Shown here one piece after another: positions 8,545 to 18,297 of a stretch of DNA of 46,394 bases; position 1 is the stretch's first letter, and every line of letters starts with the position of its first letter. The notes beneath the pieces were generated by a model, which worked only from the letters and a program-made list of their open reading frames with translations, ran no database searches and was not told the origin of the DNA. Source of the stretch: Gammaproteobacteria bacterium. GTDB lineage: Bacteria > Pseudomonadota > Gammaproteobacteria > UBA6429 > Thiohalophilaceae. The position numbers and the translations under genes were made by a program. Location: contig JAPHTF010000008.1 of the NCBI GenBank assembly GCA_026197095.1, positions 1-46,394 on the forward strand, read 5' to 3'.

Positions 8545-11445
8545 ATGGCTCAAGAACAAAACAGATATGTTAAAAATAAAGACAAAAAAGCACAGTTTTC
8601 ATCTAACAATGAATTATTGGGCAGTGATTCTAAAATTAAGAAATATATCTTTTCATTAAAACAAGCCAATGTCTCTATATTAAGTCCATCATTTCTCTGC
8701 CCTGCACTAAAAAAACCAGATGAAGAGCTACGAATCATCATTCTTGCAGATAAATTATTCTTTAATACTTATAGTAATTCAGAAGGAAAGGACAAAACTA
8801 AAGCTGGCCCCGCATTATCAGGCGTTGTTAACAGATATTTAAAAATATCACCCTGGAGTAATATAGATAAAAGCTCTCATGCAAGCACTCCTATTTTCTC
8901 CAGTAATAGCGAAGCTATTGAAAATATTGAAGTTCATTATTTATGGAATATAAATGACATAAATAATAATACTATTATAAGAAAAAATTCTGATAAATCA
9001 GAAGATGTCGTATATGCGCAAATCCATTCTTCAGTTTCTCAAATGTATAAGAATGAAAATCTTATCTATGGTTTTGAAATAATATTAAAGAACCTGCCAG
9101 GTAATTATAATAATGAAGGCTTATTCAATATTTCATGGGTAAATTATAAACTAAATAATGAAGACAAAGAGGATGGTTTATTTTTCGAATTACAAGATCA
9201 ATATATAAACAAATTCAATAAAAATTATCGTATTGGATATAAATCACTCAGCTGTGATGTTTCAAATCACAGAAACCCAGAATTTTCTGATAATGAAACA
9301 GTAATAGAAAGCTACCATCCGGTATTTATATCAAATAAAGAATTATTAGATATTGGACATTTATCAGATGTACATGTTTCGTCCCGGCAACATTTATTCT
9401 CAAAGAGTAAAGCAAAATTAATTGATGGTGAAGCTGAATCCTTTACTTCTGAAGAAATCGGTCAATTAGTAAATACGAGTTATGCAACATTAAAAGATCT
9501 CATGACGCAAATGGGTTCTGATGTTGATTTACTCATTTTCACTGGTGATTTAATTGACTACAATAGAAATCTAAACACTAATAATTCAAAAATAAGTGAT
9601 GGTAATATAGTAAAAAGTAGTGAAATCTGGAAAATTCTTAACTTGGATAATTTAAATAATAAAGAGCTTTATCCTGTAGGAATTGATAATTTGGTCATGT
9701 ACGAATTATTCAAGTGGTATTATTCAGAATTCAAAAAGCCAATTATGCTCGTATCTGGAAACCATGAAGCATACACTCTACCCTATGGAATATCACCAAG
9801 AGTAAAATTATCTCGCTCATTGAAGAACACCTTTTTCCCTGGAAAACATATTTATGTATGTGATCCTGATGGAAATATTACATATGATGATGAGGGTTTC
9901 CCGGTTACAAAACATGTAAAATTAAGTGAAGATGAGGTTATAGAAAAATCAACTAATGAAGCAGCTGCTGACCTTGATGAAATTAATAAAAATCAAGATC
10001 CTGATATATATTTTGATCGCGCAAATGAAGGTATACCAGCGGATCATAATTTAACCATTAGTGAAGCAATTTTAATGTATGGTCCAGATTATGCGCGTGT
10101 AGTGATGGCTGCTGCAAGTGATGAGGGCGGAGAACGTAATTTCAAACCTGAAAATCTTGATTGGTTTTATCATATCTTTACTCCACTCAGTAGTTTTGTA
10201 TCATTTTATAATGAACAATCATTCATTAATCTTGGCTGGGGAGACAATGAAAAATTCATTGGTATTAAACAAGGATCATGGAGTTTAGGTGGATTCCTCC
10301 CTCGTTCAACTGAAAGTGTTTCAGATGAACAGCTAGCTATTTTAAAAAGCGGTTTAAATGAGAAAAAGTCGTGTAATATCCTTTGTAGTCACTTTACTTA
10401 TGCAAACTACAATACCCCGCACCCATTTTCTGAGGCAGGAGAAATTAACTATAATGATTTCATTAGCACACTAGGAAATCATGATTATGGCACATTCGAA
10501 AACAATCGATACTCTGTCTATAAGGAAATAATTGATGAAAATATTCAATATACCTTATCAGGGCATTCTCATCGCTCAGGCTTATATCAAAAAACTGATA
10601 ATAGTAACTTTCTTGGAAGAAAAAATATTACTATTAATGCAAAAAATGTTGATGAAAATAATCAATTTTCTCCAGGTAATGGATGCAGAATGTTGGTCGC
10701 AGCATGTGGTGGCCCAATTGCAGTTCAAAACCACCAAAATGAACTTTATAACTGGGGATTAGATTATCCTTCAGGAAATTTTATCAAATTTTCTGGCTCA
10801 AATGAGCATACAATTGGCATTAAGATACCTAATGTAAAACAATCACAACCACGATTAGCTGTGGCACTTGATTATGCAGATATATTCTTAAGAGATAAAG
10901 AAAAATCAGGATTGGTTGATTTGTTTATTTCTAAACTTGATGATGGACCATTTACTATTAAAATCAACCAAAAGGCTAATATTAGCGATATAAATTTTAT
11001 CGAAACTGTTTCCATACATTTTTATAAAGATTCAAAAGTATTAACCACGAGTGGAATTACTAAAAAAATTAATAATCACGAGTATTTATTCACACCAAAT
11101 GATGATATTGAGGATACTCTAAAAAAATTAAATATGAAAAAACCCGTAACATTTATATCTATCAAATGTAAAAATATTAATTATCATTCCTCATTTAGAA
11201 CATATAATACAAATACTTCATGGACTTACCCACTGGAATTTAAAAGCAGAAAGGATGTAGAAATCAAAAAATATGAAGAAGCCTTAGAAATGGCAGATTA
11301 TTATGATCCTTATGTAGCACAAGAGAATATTAAAAATTTAGAAAAGATTGAAGGCTATATTATAGCCAGGCATAGAAAGCATGGTGAAGTTCCAAATATT
11401 CGATGGTATAGTGAAACTTTCTCAAACGAGTACTCAGATGTTTAA
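8545..11445 (+). CDS. Large calcineurin-like metallophosphoesterase, candidate T6SS cargo/effector
   Basis: A 966-residue protein with a complete set of calcineurin-like phosphoesterase motifs: LSDVHV (D275, H277), TGDLID (D335), SGNHE (N406, H407), SH (H616) and GHSHR (H674, H676). These residues bind the two catalytic metals. About 200 residues are inserted between the GNHE motif and H616, much more than in a minimal enzyme. The first ~260 residues and the last ~190 match nothing I recognise; the C-terminal part is strand-rich. There is no Sec signal peptide, as expected for T6SS cargo. It follows the duplicated-module gene by 17 bp with an AAAGGA site, and its stop overlaps the next, exported gene by 8 bp. 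The bases are visibly more A/T-rich than the flanking rpoS cluster. The substrate is unknown. Effector status is inferred from context. Confidence 0.85.
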   Translation: MAQEQNRYVKNKDKKAQFSSNNELLGSDSKIKKYIFSLKQANVSILSPSFLCPALKKPDEELRIIILADKLFFNTYSNSEGKDKTKAGPALSGVVNRYLKISPWSNIDKSSHASTPIFSSNSEAIENIEVHYLWNINDINNNTIIRKNSDKSEDVVYAQIHSSVSQMYKNENLIYGFEIILKNLPGNYNNEGLFNISWVNYKLNNEDKEDGLFFELQDQYINKFNKNYRIGYKSLSCDVSNHRNPEFSDNETVIESYHPVFISNKELLDIGHLSDVHVSSRQHLFSKSKAKLIDGEAESFTSEEIGQLVNTSYATLKDLMTQMGSDVDLLIFTGDLIDYNRNLNTNNSKISDGNIVKSSEIWKILNLDNLNNKELYPVGIDNLVMYELFKWYYSEFKKPIMLVSGNHEAYTLPYGISPRVKLSRSLKNTFFPGKHIYVCDPDGNITYDDEGFPVTKHVKLSEDEVIEKSTNEAAADLDEINKNQDPDIYFDRANEGIPADHNLTISEAILMYGPDYARVVMAAASDEGGERNFKPENLDWFYHIFTPLSSFVSFYNEQSFINLGWGDNEKFIGIKQGSWSLGGFLPRSTESVSDEQLAILKSGLNEKKSCNILCSHFTYANYNTPHPFSEAGEINYNDFISTLGNHDYGTFENNRYSVYKEIIDENIQYTLSGHSHRSGLYQKTDNSNFLGRKNITINAKNVDENNQFSPGNGCRMLVAACGGPIAVQNHQNELYNWGLDYPSGNFIKFSGSNEHTIGIKIPNVKQSQPRLAVALDYADIFLRDKEKSGLVDLFISKLDDGPFTIKINQKANISDINFIETVSIHFYKDSKVLTTSGITKKINNHEYLFTPNDDIEDTLKKLNMKKPVTFISIKCKNINYHSSFRTYNTNTSWTYPLEFKSRKDVEIKKYEEALEMADYYDPYVAQENIKNLEKIEGYIIARHRKHGEVPNIRWYSETFSNEYSDV

Positions 11446-12565
11446 ATATTTATATTTAATTCTAATCATTTCATTTTCAGGAAACGTAATGGCAGATTCA
11501 TTAAAATCATATAATTTAGAAGAATTTAAGTCGCAATTAATAAAAACACATGATTCTTCATCTAACTTAATATCCAACTTTACTATTAGTAATTTCGAAT
11601 ACCCATCTGACATAATTAAAAATATAACAATTAAAAACACTAAATGGAAAAACATAACGGCAAATAACAGAATAATAACTGATGTTGAGTTCGAAGATTG
11701 TGCGCTAGAAGATATAAACTTCAAAAATACAAAATTTAAAAACATCACCTTTAAAAACTGCACTCTTAAAAATGTAATCATGAATGAAAGTTTTATTATT
11801 AACATGGTATTTATCAATTGTGAACTTCTTGGTTCCAGCTCTAACATTAATAACAGTTATATAAAATTAAAATCAGATACAATAAAATTCATAAACTCAT
11901 CATTAAAGAATATTGACTTTTATCAAAGTAAATCACATTTTATATTTGAGAATAGTAAGCTTAACGATGTTTCTGGATATGGCTTGTTGACTGATTCGAA
12001 AATAACAATTACAGATAGCAATATTTATGATATGGACTTCAGCAACTCAAAACTCACTTCAATAAAAATTAAAAATAGTATCATCAAAGATTCAAAAATA
12101 AATAACTCTACAATCTATACGATAGACTCAGAAAACAACATCTATGATAGCTTTCCAATTACCGACATAAGTATGGGTAAATCATTATCATCCAATAACG
12201 ATCAGCAATTAACAATTGGAGGCAATATCAAAATAATAAAAATAAGTAACTGCAAAGGATATAAAGATCTTTACTTAGGTGAACTAGATTTTGAAACTAT
12301 AGATATTAACAATTGCAAAACTCCAGATTTTACAGCGTTTGATTCAACTGGAGAAAGAATGTCAATTAATGGTTTGGATGCATACAACCTTAATTTAAAT
12401 AGAATTAAGATAAAGCAATTAAACTTAAACAACATTTCTGTCGAAAATAAGCTATATAATAAAGATGCTCAAGTAAACCAATACAATGCTAGCGGTATCA
12501 CGGTTAATAAAAACATAAAGAGAAAAAGTAACGGTGCAAATTTTGAGATAGTAAATACTAATTAG
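11438..12565 (+). CDS. Exported pentapeptide-repeat protein, candidate immunity partner of the phosphoesterase
   Basis: I choose the ATG at 11438, which overlaps the phosphoesterase stop by 8 bp and gives 375 residues. The open frame extends upstream to 11381 but without support. From this start the protein begins MFKYLYLILIISFSGNVMA, a textbook Sec signal peptide with likely cleavage after VMA. The mature part is built of five-residue repeats with a central F or L and frequent N/D in the fifth place (INFKN, TKFKN, ITFKN, CTLKN), best at about residues 50-140. This implies a right-handed quadrilateral beta-helix. No lipobox or second membrane segment is seen, so it should be periplasmic. Overlap with a signal-less putative toxin gene is the classic layout of a T6SS effector with a periplasmic immunity protein. 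That role is inferred. Confidence 0.8.
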   Translation: MFKYLYLILIISFSGNVMADSLKSYNLEEFKSQLIKTHDSSSNLISNFTISNFEYPSDIIKNITIKNTKWKNITANNRIITDVEFEDCALEDINFKNTKFKNITFKNCTLKNVIMNESFIINMVFINCELLGSSSNINNSYIKLKSDTIKFINSSLKNIDFYQSKSHFIFENSKLNDVSGYGLLTDSKITITDSNIYDMDFSNSKLTSIKIKNSIIKDSKINNSTIYTIDSENNIYDSFPITDISMGKSLSSNNDQQLTIGGNIKIIKISNCKGYKDLYLGELDFETIDINNCKTPDFTAFDSTGERMSINGLDAYNLNLNRIKIKQLNLNNISVENKLYNKDAQVNQYNASGITVNKNIKRKSNGANFEIVNTN

Positions 12566-12567
12566 TA

Positions 12568-12587
12568 TAAGTGTAAAAGTTTACTTA
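12568..12587. terminator. Weak imperfect inverted repeat between convergent genes
   Basis: TAAG-TG-TAAA faces TTTA-CTTA with a 2-nt loop, at the convergence of the pentapeptide-repeat gene and rpoS. It overlaps the rpoS stop. The stem is entirely A/T-rich, so terminator function is uncertain. Confidence 0.25.
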
Positions 12588-13579
12588 ATTAACGCATCTA
12601 CCGAAAAACCTTCTTTTTCAAGTATCTCTCTTAATTTGCGTAAGGCTTCAATTTGTATCTGTCTGACCCGTTCGCGGGTTACTCCGATACTGTTCCCTAC
12701 TTCTTCTAAAGTTGAGACATCATAACCATGCAAACCAAAACGCCTTGTAACGACTTCACATTGTTTTTCTGACAGTTGTCCTAACCAGTTTTCTATATTA
12801 TCTTTAACATCATTATCTTGTAACAATACGACGGGATCAATATTATTTTCATCTGGGATGGCATCGAGTAATGATGTTTCAGAATCAGGACCCATTGGGC
12901 TATCAACAGAAGCCGTACGTTCATTTAAACCCAACATGCGCTTAACATCTTTGATGGGCTTGTCGACCATTTCGGCAATTTCTTCAGGGCTGGGTTCGTG
13001 GTCAAGTGTTTGCGCAAGATGTCTTGCTGCACGTAAATAGATATTAATTTCTTTTACAACATGTATCGGCAATCGTATTGTACGCGTTTGATTCATTATT
13101 CCACGCTCAATAGTTTGTCTGATCCACCATGTTGCATACGTTGAAAAACGAAATCCTCTTTCTGGATCAAATTTTTCTACTGCTCGAATTAAACCAAGAT
13201 TGCCTTCTTCTATTAAGTCGAGTAACGCTAATCCCCGGTTAAGATAGCGACGCGAAATTTTTACGACCAAACGCAAATTACATTCAATCATTTTCTTACG
13301 GGCAGCTTCATCACCTTTTAACAGTTTACGCGAGTAATAAACTTCTTCTTCTGCAGTCAGTAAAGGGGAAAAACCAATCTCGTTTAGGTATAAGCGCGTT
13401 GCGTCAAGTTGACTCGCTGGAATAGCACCGGCAGAGAATGTTTTTTCGTCTTCTGCGATTTCTTTTTCTACTGATTCATCATCAATATCTTCATCGTCGT
13501 CATCAAGCAATAAGACATCTTCTGATTCAATTATTTCATCGCTTTCGGCGTTGTTTTTATTATTTTTTGTTTCCGCCAT
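12581..13579 (-). CDS. rpoS: RNA polymerase sigma factor RpoS (sigma-38)
   Basis: Stationary-phase and general stress sigma factor. The 332-residue protein starts with an acidic stretch ([13 protein letters not shown]) followed by region 1.2 ([20 protein letters not shown]). Region 2 has [30 protein letters not shown] and [17 protein letters not shown], and region 4 ends with [28 protein letters not shown]. The conserved place downstream of nlpD separates it from RpoD and RpoH. Only 26 bp separate it from nlpD, so, as in related bacteria, its main promoter may lie inside nlpD. The T6SS operon converges on its 3' end. Confidence 0.97.
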   Translation of the reverse strand: MAETKNNKNNAESDEIIESEDVLLLDDDDEDIDDESVEKEIAEDEKTFSAGAIPASQLDATRLYLNEIGFSPLLTAEEEVYYSRKLLKGDEAARKKMIECNLRLVVKISRRYLNRGLALLDLIEEGNLGLIRAVEKFDPERGFRFSTYATWWIRQTIERGIMNQTRTIRLPIHVVKEINIYLRAARHLAQTLDHEPSPEEIAEMVDKPIKDVKRMLGLNERTASVDSPMGPDSETSLLDAIPDENNIDPVVLLQDNDVKDNIENWLGQLSEKQCEVVTRRFGLHGYDVSTLEEVGNSIGVTRERVRQIQIEALRKLREILEKEGFSVDALIK

Positions 13580-13605
13580 ACTTCTTTTATAAACCTGTAA
13601 TATAG

Positions 13606-14367
13606 TTAGCGTCGTTTTTGTCCTGCCGGCAAATATTTCATAGGATTTACCGGCTTACCATTACGACGAATTTCAAAGTGTAATATTGTTTTGTCTGTAC
13701 CTGTATTACTCATATCGGCAAGTTTCTGCCCTAACTTTACCTTTTCATCCTCTTTAACAACCACATCTTCCGTGTGGGCATAAGCACTAAAATAGGTTTC
13801 ATTATGTTTAATTATTATCAGATTGCCATATCCTCGTAAACCATTACCACGATATACCACTCGTCCTGCCGCAGCCGCATTAACTGGCTGGCCTTTTCTT
13901 CCCTCTATATCTATACCGCGTCGACCAGGATCTCGAATTGAAAAAGTGCTCACTACTTGTCCTTGTGTGGGCCATGACCACTGCAATTTTGAACTAGAAA
14001 CATACTCGAATTTGTTTTCTTCTGGTTTGTGCTTGTTTCGAGTTAATTTACGAAGTTTTAATCTGGTTTCCTGTTTTGCTTCACTCGTGTCACTACTGAT
14101 AGGGATTACGCGTAACTTTTGTTTCGGATAAATCGTGTATGGACTTGGAATGCTATTCCAGCGGGCGACATCTCTATGGTCGCGTCCATATTCAAAGGCA
14201 ATAGAATAGAGTGTCTCACCCGCTTTTACATGGTGATGAGTCACAATTTTATCAGATAGCAGAGAGTTTCTATCTCTTCCTGGCTCATAGGGAACAAATT
14301 GACCACATGCGGTGGTCAACAAAGTTAATGAGGCAAGAATAAAAAATTTGTAATAACTTAAAAACAT
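13606..14367 (-). CDS. nlpD: NlpD, LysM/M23-type lipoprotein activator of amidase
   Basis: Outer-membrane lipoprotein that in relatives activates the cell-separation amidase AmiC. A signal peptide ends in the lipobox LTTAC. A LysM domain follows ([20 protein letters not shown] to KQKLRV), then a C-terminal M23-like domain ([20 protein letters not shown] to [19 protein letters not shown]). The first zinc histidine of active M23 peptidases is replaced (RRGID), as is usual for the non-catalytic NlpD family. The open frame can also start at a TTG at 14373. I prefer the ATG at 14367 (253 residues), two codons later. The gene lies between yqaA and rpoS. Confidence 0.93.
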   Translation of the reverse strand: MFLSYYKFFILASLTLLTTACGQFVPYEPGRDRNSLLSDKIVTHHHVKAGETLYSIAFEYGRDHRDVARWNSIPSPYTIYPKQKLRVIPISSDTSEAKQETRLKLRKLTRNKHKPEENKFEYVSSSKLQWSWPTQGQVVSTFSIRDPGRRGIDIEGRKGQPVNAAAAGRVVYRGNGLRGYGNLIIIKHNETYFSAYAHTEDVVVKEDEKVKLGQKLADMSNTGTDKTILHFEIRRNGKPVNPMKYLPAGQKRR

Positions 14368-14386
14368 TAACAATGTTCTAATTTAA

Positions 14387-14965
14387 TTAAATTTTAAGGA
14401 TTATATAAATAATGATAGCAAGGGCAACCACGCCCCATCCAATGATATCCATATATTTTCTTAATTTTTTTTCCATGCGCTCTCCACCCCACAACATCAA
14501 ACCAGAAACAGCATAAAAACGTGCTCCCCGTGCGACAAATGAGATGAGAACAAAGGGAAGTAACGACATAGATAATGCACCCGCTGTGACCGTAAAAAGC
14601 TTATAAGGAATAGGTGCAAAGCCAGCAATAAATATAATCCAAATTCCCCATTCATTAAACCAGGCTATGATTTGCTGGTATCGATCCCAGTAGCCGAGTG
14701 AATGCAACCAGGGCTCGAGTAAATCCATTGCAAAGTAACCAACAAAATATCCTGCGACACCACCTAATACTGAAAAAAGCGTCGCAATAAACGCAAAATG
14801 CCATGCTTTATGAGGTTGCGCGAGAGACATAGGTGCCAGCATCACATCAACCGGTATAGGGAAAAATGAAGACTCAGCAAAGCTCATTCCAGCCAAATAA
14901 CGTGGTGCATAGCGGTGAGCAGACCATCTCATAGCTAACTCATACATACGTGTAAATAAACGCAC
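14387..14965 (-). CDS. yqaA: YqaA family inner-membrane protein (DedA/SNARE-associated superfamily)
   Basis: A 192-residue integral membrane protein of the YqaA group in the VTT/DedA superfamily, whose members take part in membrane lipid homeostasis; the exact role of YqaA is not established. Visible features are FAESSFFPIPVDVMLAPMSL near the N terminus, GGVAGYFVGYFAMDLLEPW, the FAPIPYKLFTVTAGAL re-entrant motif and a final hydrophobic helix. The start is a GTG backed by a GGGAGAAG ribosome site at the end of pcm; an in-frame ATG lies at codon 7. It is 2 bp from pcm and 19 bp from nlpD, inside the surE-rpoS operon. Confidence 0.88.
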   Translation of the reverse strand: MRLFTRMYELAMRWSAHRYAPRYLAGMSFAESSFFPIPVDVMLAPMSLAQPHKAWHFAFIATLFSVLGGVAGYFVGYFAMDLLEPWLHSLGYWDRYQQIIAWFNEWGIWIIFIAGFAPIPYKLFTVTAGALSMSLLPFVLISFVARGARFYAVSGLMLWGGERMEKKLRKYMDIIGWGVVALAIIIYIILKI

Positions 14966-14967
14966 TA

Positions 14968-15624
14968 TTACTTCTCCCTCACCAGTGGCACAAAGCTCAC
15001 CATGTCTAAATCCGTTGTATTGAGTGCTTCTCCGTCACGCTCAATCACACTTAATCGTTGTTGCAAACTCGAACCATGAGGAATGATTAAACGCCCACCA
15101 TCGACTAACTGCTCAGGCAATTCAGGAGGAATTTCCTCAGGCGCAGCAGTAGCAATAATGGCGTCATAAGGAGCAAAATCTGGCCAGCCCCAGCTACCAT
15201 CACTGAGCAAATAGCGAATATTAGTTAATCCTAATGCTCTGTGACGTTGTTTTGCCTGTTCAAGCAATGGTGCAATCCGTTCTACCGTATAAACCTGCTC
15301 AACAAAAGGCGCTAAAATCGCAGTCTGATAACCTGATCCCGTGCCGACTTCCAGTACCTTTTTTAACGAAGCGGCTTGAAGTAGTAGCTCTGTCATTCTT
15401 GCGACAATATAAGGCTGAGAGATAGTCTGACCATGCCCTATCGGCAGAGCGGTATCCTCATATGAACGACTCGCCAGTGCTTCATCAACAAAGATGTGGC
15501 GTGGAGTCTGTCGCATGACTTCAAGTACTCGCTCATCATGTATGCCTTCATTGCGTAAACGCTGAATCAAGCGATCACGTGTACGCTGTGATGTCATACC
15601 TATACCGTTTAAATCATAATTCAT
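14968..15624 (-). CDS. pcm: Protein-L-isoaspartate O-methyltransferase
   Basis: Uses S-adenosylmethionine to methylate isoaspartyl residues, the first step in repairing aged proteins. The 218-residue protein has [20 protein letters not shown] and [20 protein letters not shown], both typical of PCMT. The SAM-binding glycine motif [12 protein letters not shown] and DAIIATAA follow, and it ends with the conserved FVPLV. Its ATG overlaps the surE stop in an ATGA (15621-15624), so the two are translationally coupled. Confidence 0.96.
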   Translation of the reverse strand: MNYDLNGIGMTSQRTRDRLIQRLRNEGIHDERVLEVMRQTPRHIFVDEALASRSYEDTALPIGHGQTISQPYIVARMTELLLQAASLKKVLEVGTGSGYQTAILAPFVEQVYTVERIAPLLEQAKQRHRALGLTNIRYLLSDGSWGWPDFAPYDAIIATAAPEEIPPELPEQLVDGGRLIIPHGSSLQQRLSVIERDGEALNTTDLDMVSFVPLVREK

Positions 15625-16394
15625 GGCTGATCTGATATCTCTTGCTCAATCCAGTCAGCTAGCCCGGCACGAGCCTCATGCCGTGTTAAATCAACGTGAA
15701 GGGGTGTCACCGAAACAAAGCCATTATTTAATGCATAAAAATCAGTGCCTTCTCCTGCATCTTGTTCTGCACCGGGAGGACCAACCCAATAAATACTCCG
15801 GCCACGCGGATCCTTTTCTTTTATCACCGGTTCAGCCTTATGTCGGTGGCCTAAACGAGTAGATTGAATTCCTTTAATTTGGCTCCAGGGACAATCCGGG
15901 ACATTAACGTTAAGAATAGTATTAGATGGAAATGGAGCATGATTAAGACGCTTAATGAGAAAACGGGCTACCTGAACAGCTGTATCATAATGAGTTAATC
16001 TCGCGTTTTCTCCGTTACTTGCAAGTGAAATAGCGATGGATGGCAGCCCTAAAAACCGCCCTTCCATTGCCGCGGCAACAGTACCTGAATATAAGACATC
16101 ATCTCCCATATTTGCACCCGCATTAATACCAGAAATGACCATATCAGGTTCGTTTTCGAGCAATCCTGTCAGTGCTAAATGGACACAATCCGTTGGCGTG
16201 CCCGCCACCCTGATCACATTATCTGCGATTTTTTTTGCCCGGATTGGGCTATCGAGTGTGAGCGAATTGCTTGCACCACTCCGATCTCGATCAGGCGCCA
16301 CTAATACTACTGTGGCCATGTCTGATAAACCTTCTTTCAAAGCTAAGATACCAGGAGCTTCAACACCATCATCATTACTAACTAAAATATGCAT
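15621..16394 (-). CDS. surE: 5'/3'-nucleotidase SurE
   Basis: Survival protein SurE, a metal-dependent nucleoside monophosphate phosphatase of stationary phase. The N-terminal [14 protein letters not shown] carries the metal-binding Asp pair. [16 protein letters not shown] and [27 protein letters not shown] are family signatures. I start it at the ATG at 16394 (257 residues), because the open frame's first codon is a TTG three codons earlier and family members begin at this Met. In many gammaproteobacteria surE directly follows truD. Here about 8.2 kb separates them. Confidence 0.95.
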   Translation of the reverse strand: MHILVSNDDGVEAPGILALKEGLSDMATVVLVAPDRDRSGASNSLTLDSPIRAKKIADNVIRVAGTPTDCVHLALTGLLENEPDMVISGINAGANMGDDVLYSGTVAAAMEGRFLGLPSIAISLASNGENARLTHYDTAVQVARFLIKRLNHAPFPSNTILNVNVPDCPWSQIKGIQSTRLGHRHKAEPVIKEKDPRGRSIYWVGPPGAEQDAGEGTDFYALNNGFVSVTPLHVDLTRHEARAGLADWIEQEISDQP

Positions 16395-16545
16395 AGAAAT
16401 CAAATAACCAACTTGAACAAGTAGAATAAACCTGCTTCCCTCGATTCAAGCTATATGAATAGAAAGAAATCAGCATAAAATCACACAAAAATAACTAACC
16501 TTAATGGTACACTATGGCTTTGATTCCCCAAAGTACGAATGCTTC

Positions 16546-17118
16546 ATGTCCATAAAAAAATCAAAATATGAAACTCAAATAAGTGAGGAAGATCATCAAT
16601 TCTTTCGTGAAGAAGTTTCAGATGTACGACCGCTAAAGTCCGATAAAAGAATTGAAACGGTAAAAAAGCCACACTCTCCTCAGCCACAACGTAATCAACA
16701 ATTACTGAATACAGAAAATCAAACAGATAGTGAAATGATGTCAGATCCTGTTGATTTAGGAGAGGTCAAAATTGAAGATTCCCTCTTTTTTGCCCGTTCT
16801 GGAATACAACAAAAAGTTCAACGCCGACTTCGCAGAGGTGAATTACCTATTGAAGATGAATTAGATCTTCATGGTTACACTGTCATTGAAGCCAAAGTGG
16901 CTCTGCAAAATTTTATTAGAGAATGTAAGCTGCAACATAAACGTTATGTACGCATTATTCATGGCAAAGGCTACCGATCTGAACAAAATGTCCCCATATT
17001 AAAAACACATGTCGCTCATTGGTTACCTCAGCATGCTGATGTGCTGGCATATTCTTCCGCTCTGCCGGCAGATGGGGGAACGGGTGCTTTATATATTATT
17101 TTAAAAGCAGTACGATAA
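16546..17118 (+). CDS. Smr-domain protein (SmrA/SmrB-like nuclease)
   Basis: Smr (small MutS-related) domain protein. Family members are endonucleases, and SmrB cleaves mRNA at collided ribosomes. The C-terminal domain shows DELDLHGYTVIEAKVALQNF, then VRIIHGKGYRSE and ALPADGGTGALYIILK, with the DLHG and HGKG motifs intact. The N-terminal part contains ISEEDHQFFREEVSDVRPLK, which in relatives lies right at the start. I therefore prefer the ATG at 16546 (190 residues) over an upstream one at 16504; neither has a strong ribosome site. It is divergent from surE. Confidence 0.88.
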   Translation: MSIKKSKYETQISEEDHQFFREEVSDVRPLKSDKRIETVKKPHSPQPQRNQQLLNTENQTDSEMMSDPVDLGEVKIEDSLFFARSGIQQKVQRRLRRGELPIEDELDLHGYTVIEAKVALQNFIRECKLQHKRYVRIIHGKGYRSEQNVPILKTHVAHWLPQHADVLAYSSALPADGGTGALYIILKAVR

Positions 17119-17154
17119 GGCATAATTAAACCATAACTATATTGATAATAAATT

Positions 17155-17601
17155 ATGTCTCAAAATGATAATAAACAACGTTCCTATATGGCACTTGCAC
17201 CCTTAACTTCTCTTGCCGGTATATTTATTAATCCTCTTGCCAGTACGGCACCGCCTCTTATCCTGTTTTTTCTTTTTAGCAGTAGCAGACCTAAAGTCGC
17301 CAAGGTAGCACTGCAAACCGCCGACCTTGCTTTTAGCATAGTACTTTGGATTATGTTACTTGATTTATGCTTAATGCTTGGAATTTCAATAAATTTGATT
17401 ATTACAAATGATGCCCAACTATATCAATACTATGGTAAATGGATAATTATGGGTATTTTTGTTGTTTCTTTATTATTTGCACTTTATCAGGCTTTAAATG
17501 GACGCAGCTGTACACATATATTTTCATTTAAAATTGCAGAACGTGTTTTTAATCTTGTAAACAGTAAAAACTCAAAAAACGAAACTAATAACGATAAATA
17601 G
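17155..17601 (+). CDS. Small membrane protein, possibly DUF4870-like
   Basis: A 148-residue hydrophobic protein with about three to four membrane spans: LAPLTSLAGIFINPLA, APPLILFFLFSSSRP, IVLWIMLLDLCLMLGISI and WIIMGIFVVSLLFALYQAL. The span pattern and the PLIL plus SSSRPKVAKVA segment recall DUF4870 (Tic20-like) proteins, but the match is loose. It starts 36 bp after the Smr gene and ends 6 bp before the convergent exonuclease. Function unknown. Confidence 0.7.
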   Translation: MSQNDNKQRSYMALAPLTSLAGIFINPLASTAPPLILFFLFSSSRPKVAKVALQTADLAFSIVLWIMLLDLCLMLGISINLIITNDAQLYQYYGKWIIMGIFVVSLLFALYQALNGRSCTHIFSFKIAERVFNLVNSKNSKNETNNDK

Positions 17602-17607
17602 CCGCTA

Positions 17608-18297
17608 TCAACATAATACATCTTTAAGACGTGCATTGTTTTTAGGGGAAATTTTACTGACCAGCGCAAGAAACAGTTCTGCAGTCGCAATAGCATCCAT
17701 CAATGCATTATGCGCTTTGTATGCAGGCATATTTAATGATGCACGTAAATTAAACATTCGTAACTCAGCACTTTTATAGCTAATATTTTTTCTATCAAAA
17801 CTGCGTTTTGCTAAATACTGTGTATCAATCACAGGAATTAAAAAATCAGAACCATAAAATTGCTGGCACATTTTATTGAGAAAACCTACCTCAACTTTTG
17901 CATTGTGCGCTAATAATACCTTACCCGTTAAATGCTTAAGTAAATCAGGAAGCACTGTTGCAATACTTTCGCCATTGACTAATGCATTATCTGTAATTTG
18001 ATGTATGACGACACTGTTCTCTGGAAGCTTGGCATTAGTTGCAATTAAATGATGAGTACTGGTGCCTAAATTAATCCCTAAATTAATAACATCGACAAAC
18101 CCAATACTAATAACATTATCTCGTTCAATCTCTAAACCTGTTGTTTCAAAATCGAGAGAAACTATTTCGACATTCATAAGTGAATCGTTATTATCAGGAA
18201 ATGGAGTACTTAAATATTCTCTCATTACTGAAGATTTTGTTTTTTTCAGTAATCGTTTTCTTAAATAATCTTTACCAAATAGCTTAGCCAGCATCAT
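17608..18297 (-). CDS. DnaQ-like 3'-5' exonuclease (DEDDh family)
   Basis: A 229-residue exonuclease-domain protein. ExoI motif SLDFETTGLE (about residues 47-56) supplies the catalytic Asp/Glu pair. ExoII is AHNAKVEVGFL, and ExoIII AHNALMDAIATAELF places it in the DEDDh group with the proofreading subunit of DNA polymerase III. A basic leader of about 40 residues precedes the domain. The start overlaps the upstream CBS-domain gene stop by one base (TAATG), so the pair is translationally coupled. I recall this exonuclease beside CBS/DUF294 and symporter genes in other gammaproteobacteria. The substrate is not known. Confidence 0.88.
   Translation of the reverse strand: MMLAKLFGKDYLRKRLLKKTKSSVMREYLSTPFPDNNDSLMNVEIVSLDFETTGLEIERDNVISIGFVDVINLGINLGTSTHHLIATNAKLPENSVVIHQITDNALVNGESIATVLPDLLKHLTGKVLLAHNAKVEVGFLNKMCQQFYGSDFLIPVIDTQYLAKRSFDRKNISYKSAELRMFNLRASLNMPAYKAHNALMDAIATAELFLALVSKISPKNNARLKDVLC

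Noticed and set aside
11381-11437. Upstream extension of the pentapeptide-repeat protein
   Set aside because: It lies inside the phosphoesterase gene and would bury a clear signal peptide; the ATG at 11438 fits the overlap and export.
16504-16545. Longer Smr start
   Set aside because: The 14 extra residues are not family-like, and relatives begin near the SEED...RPLK segment.
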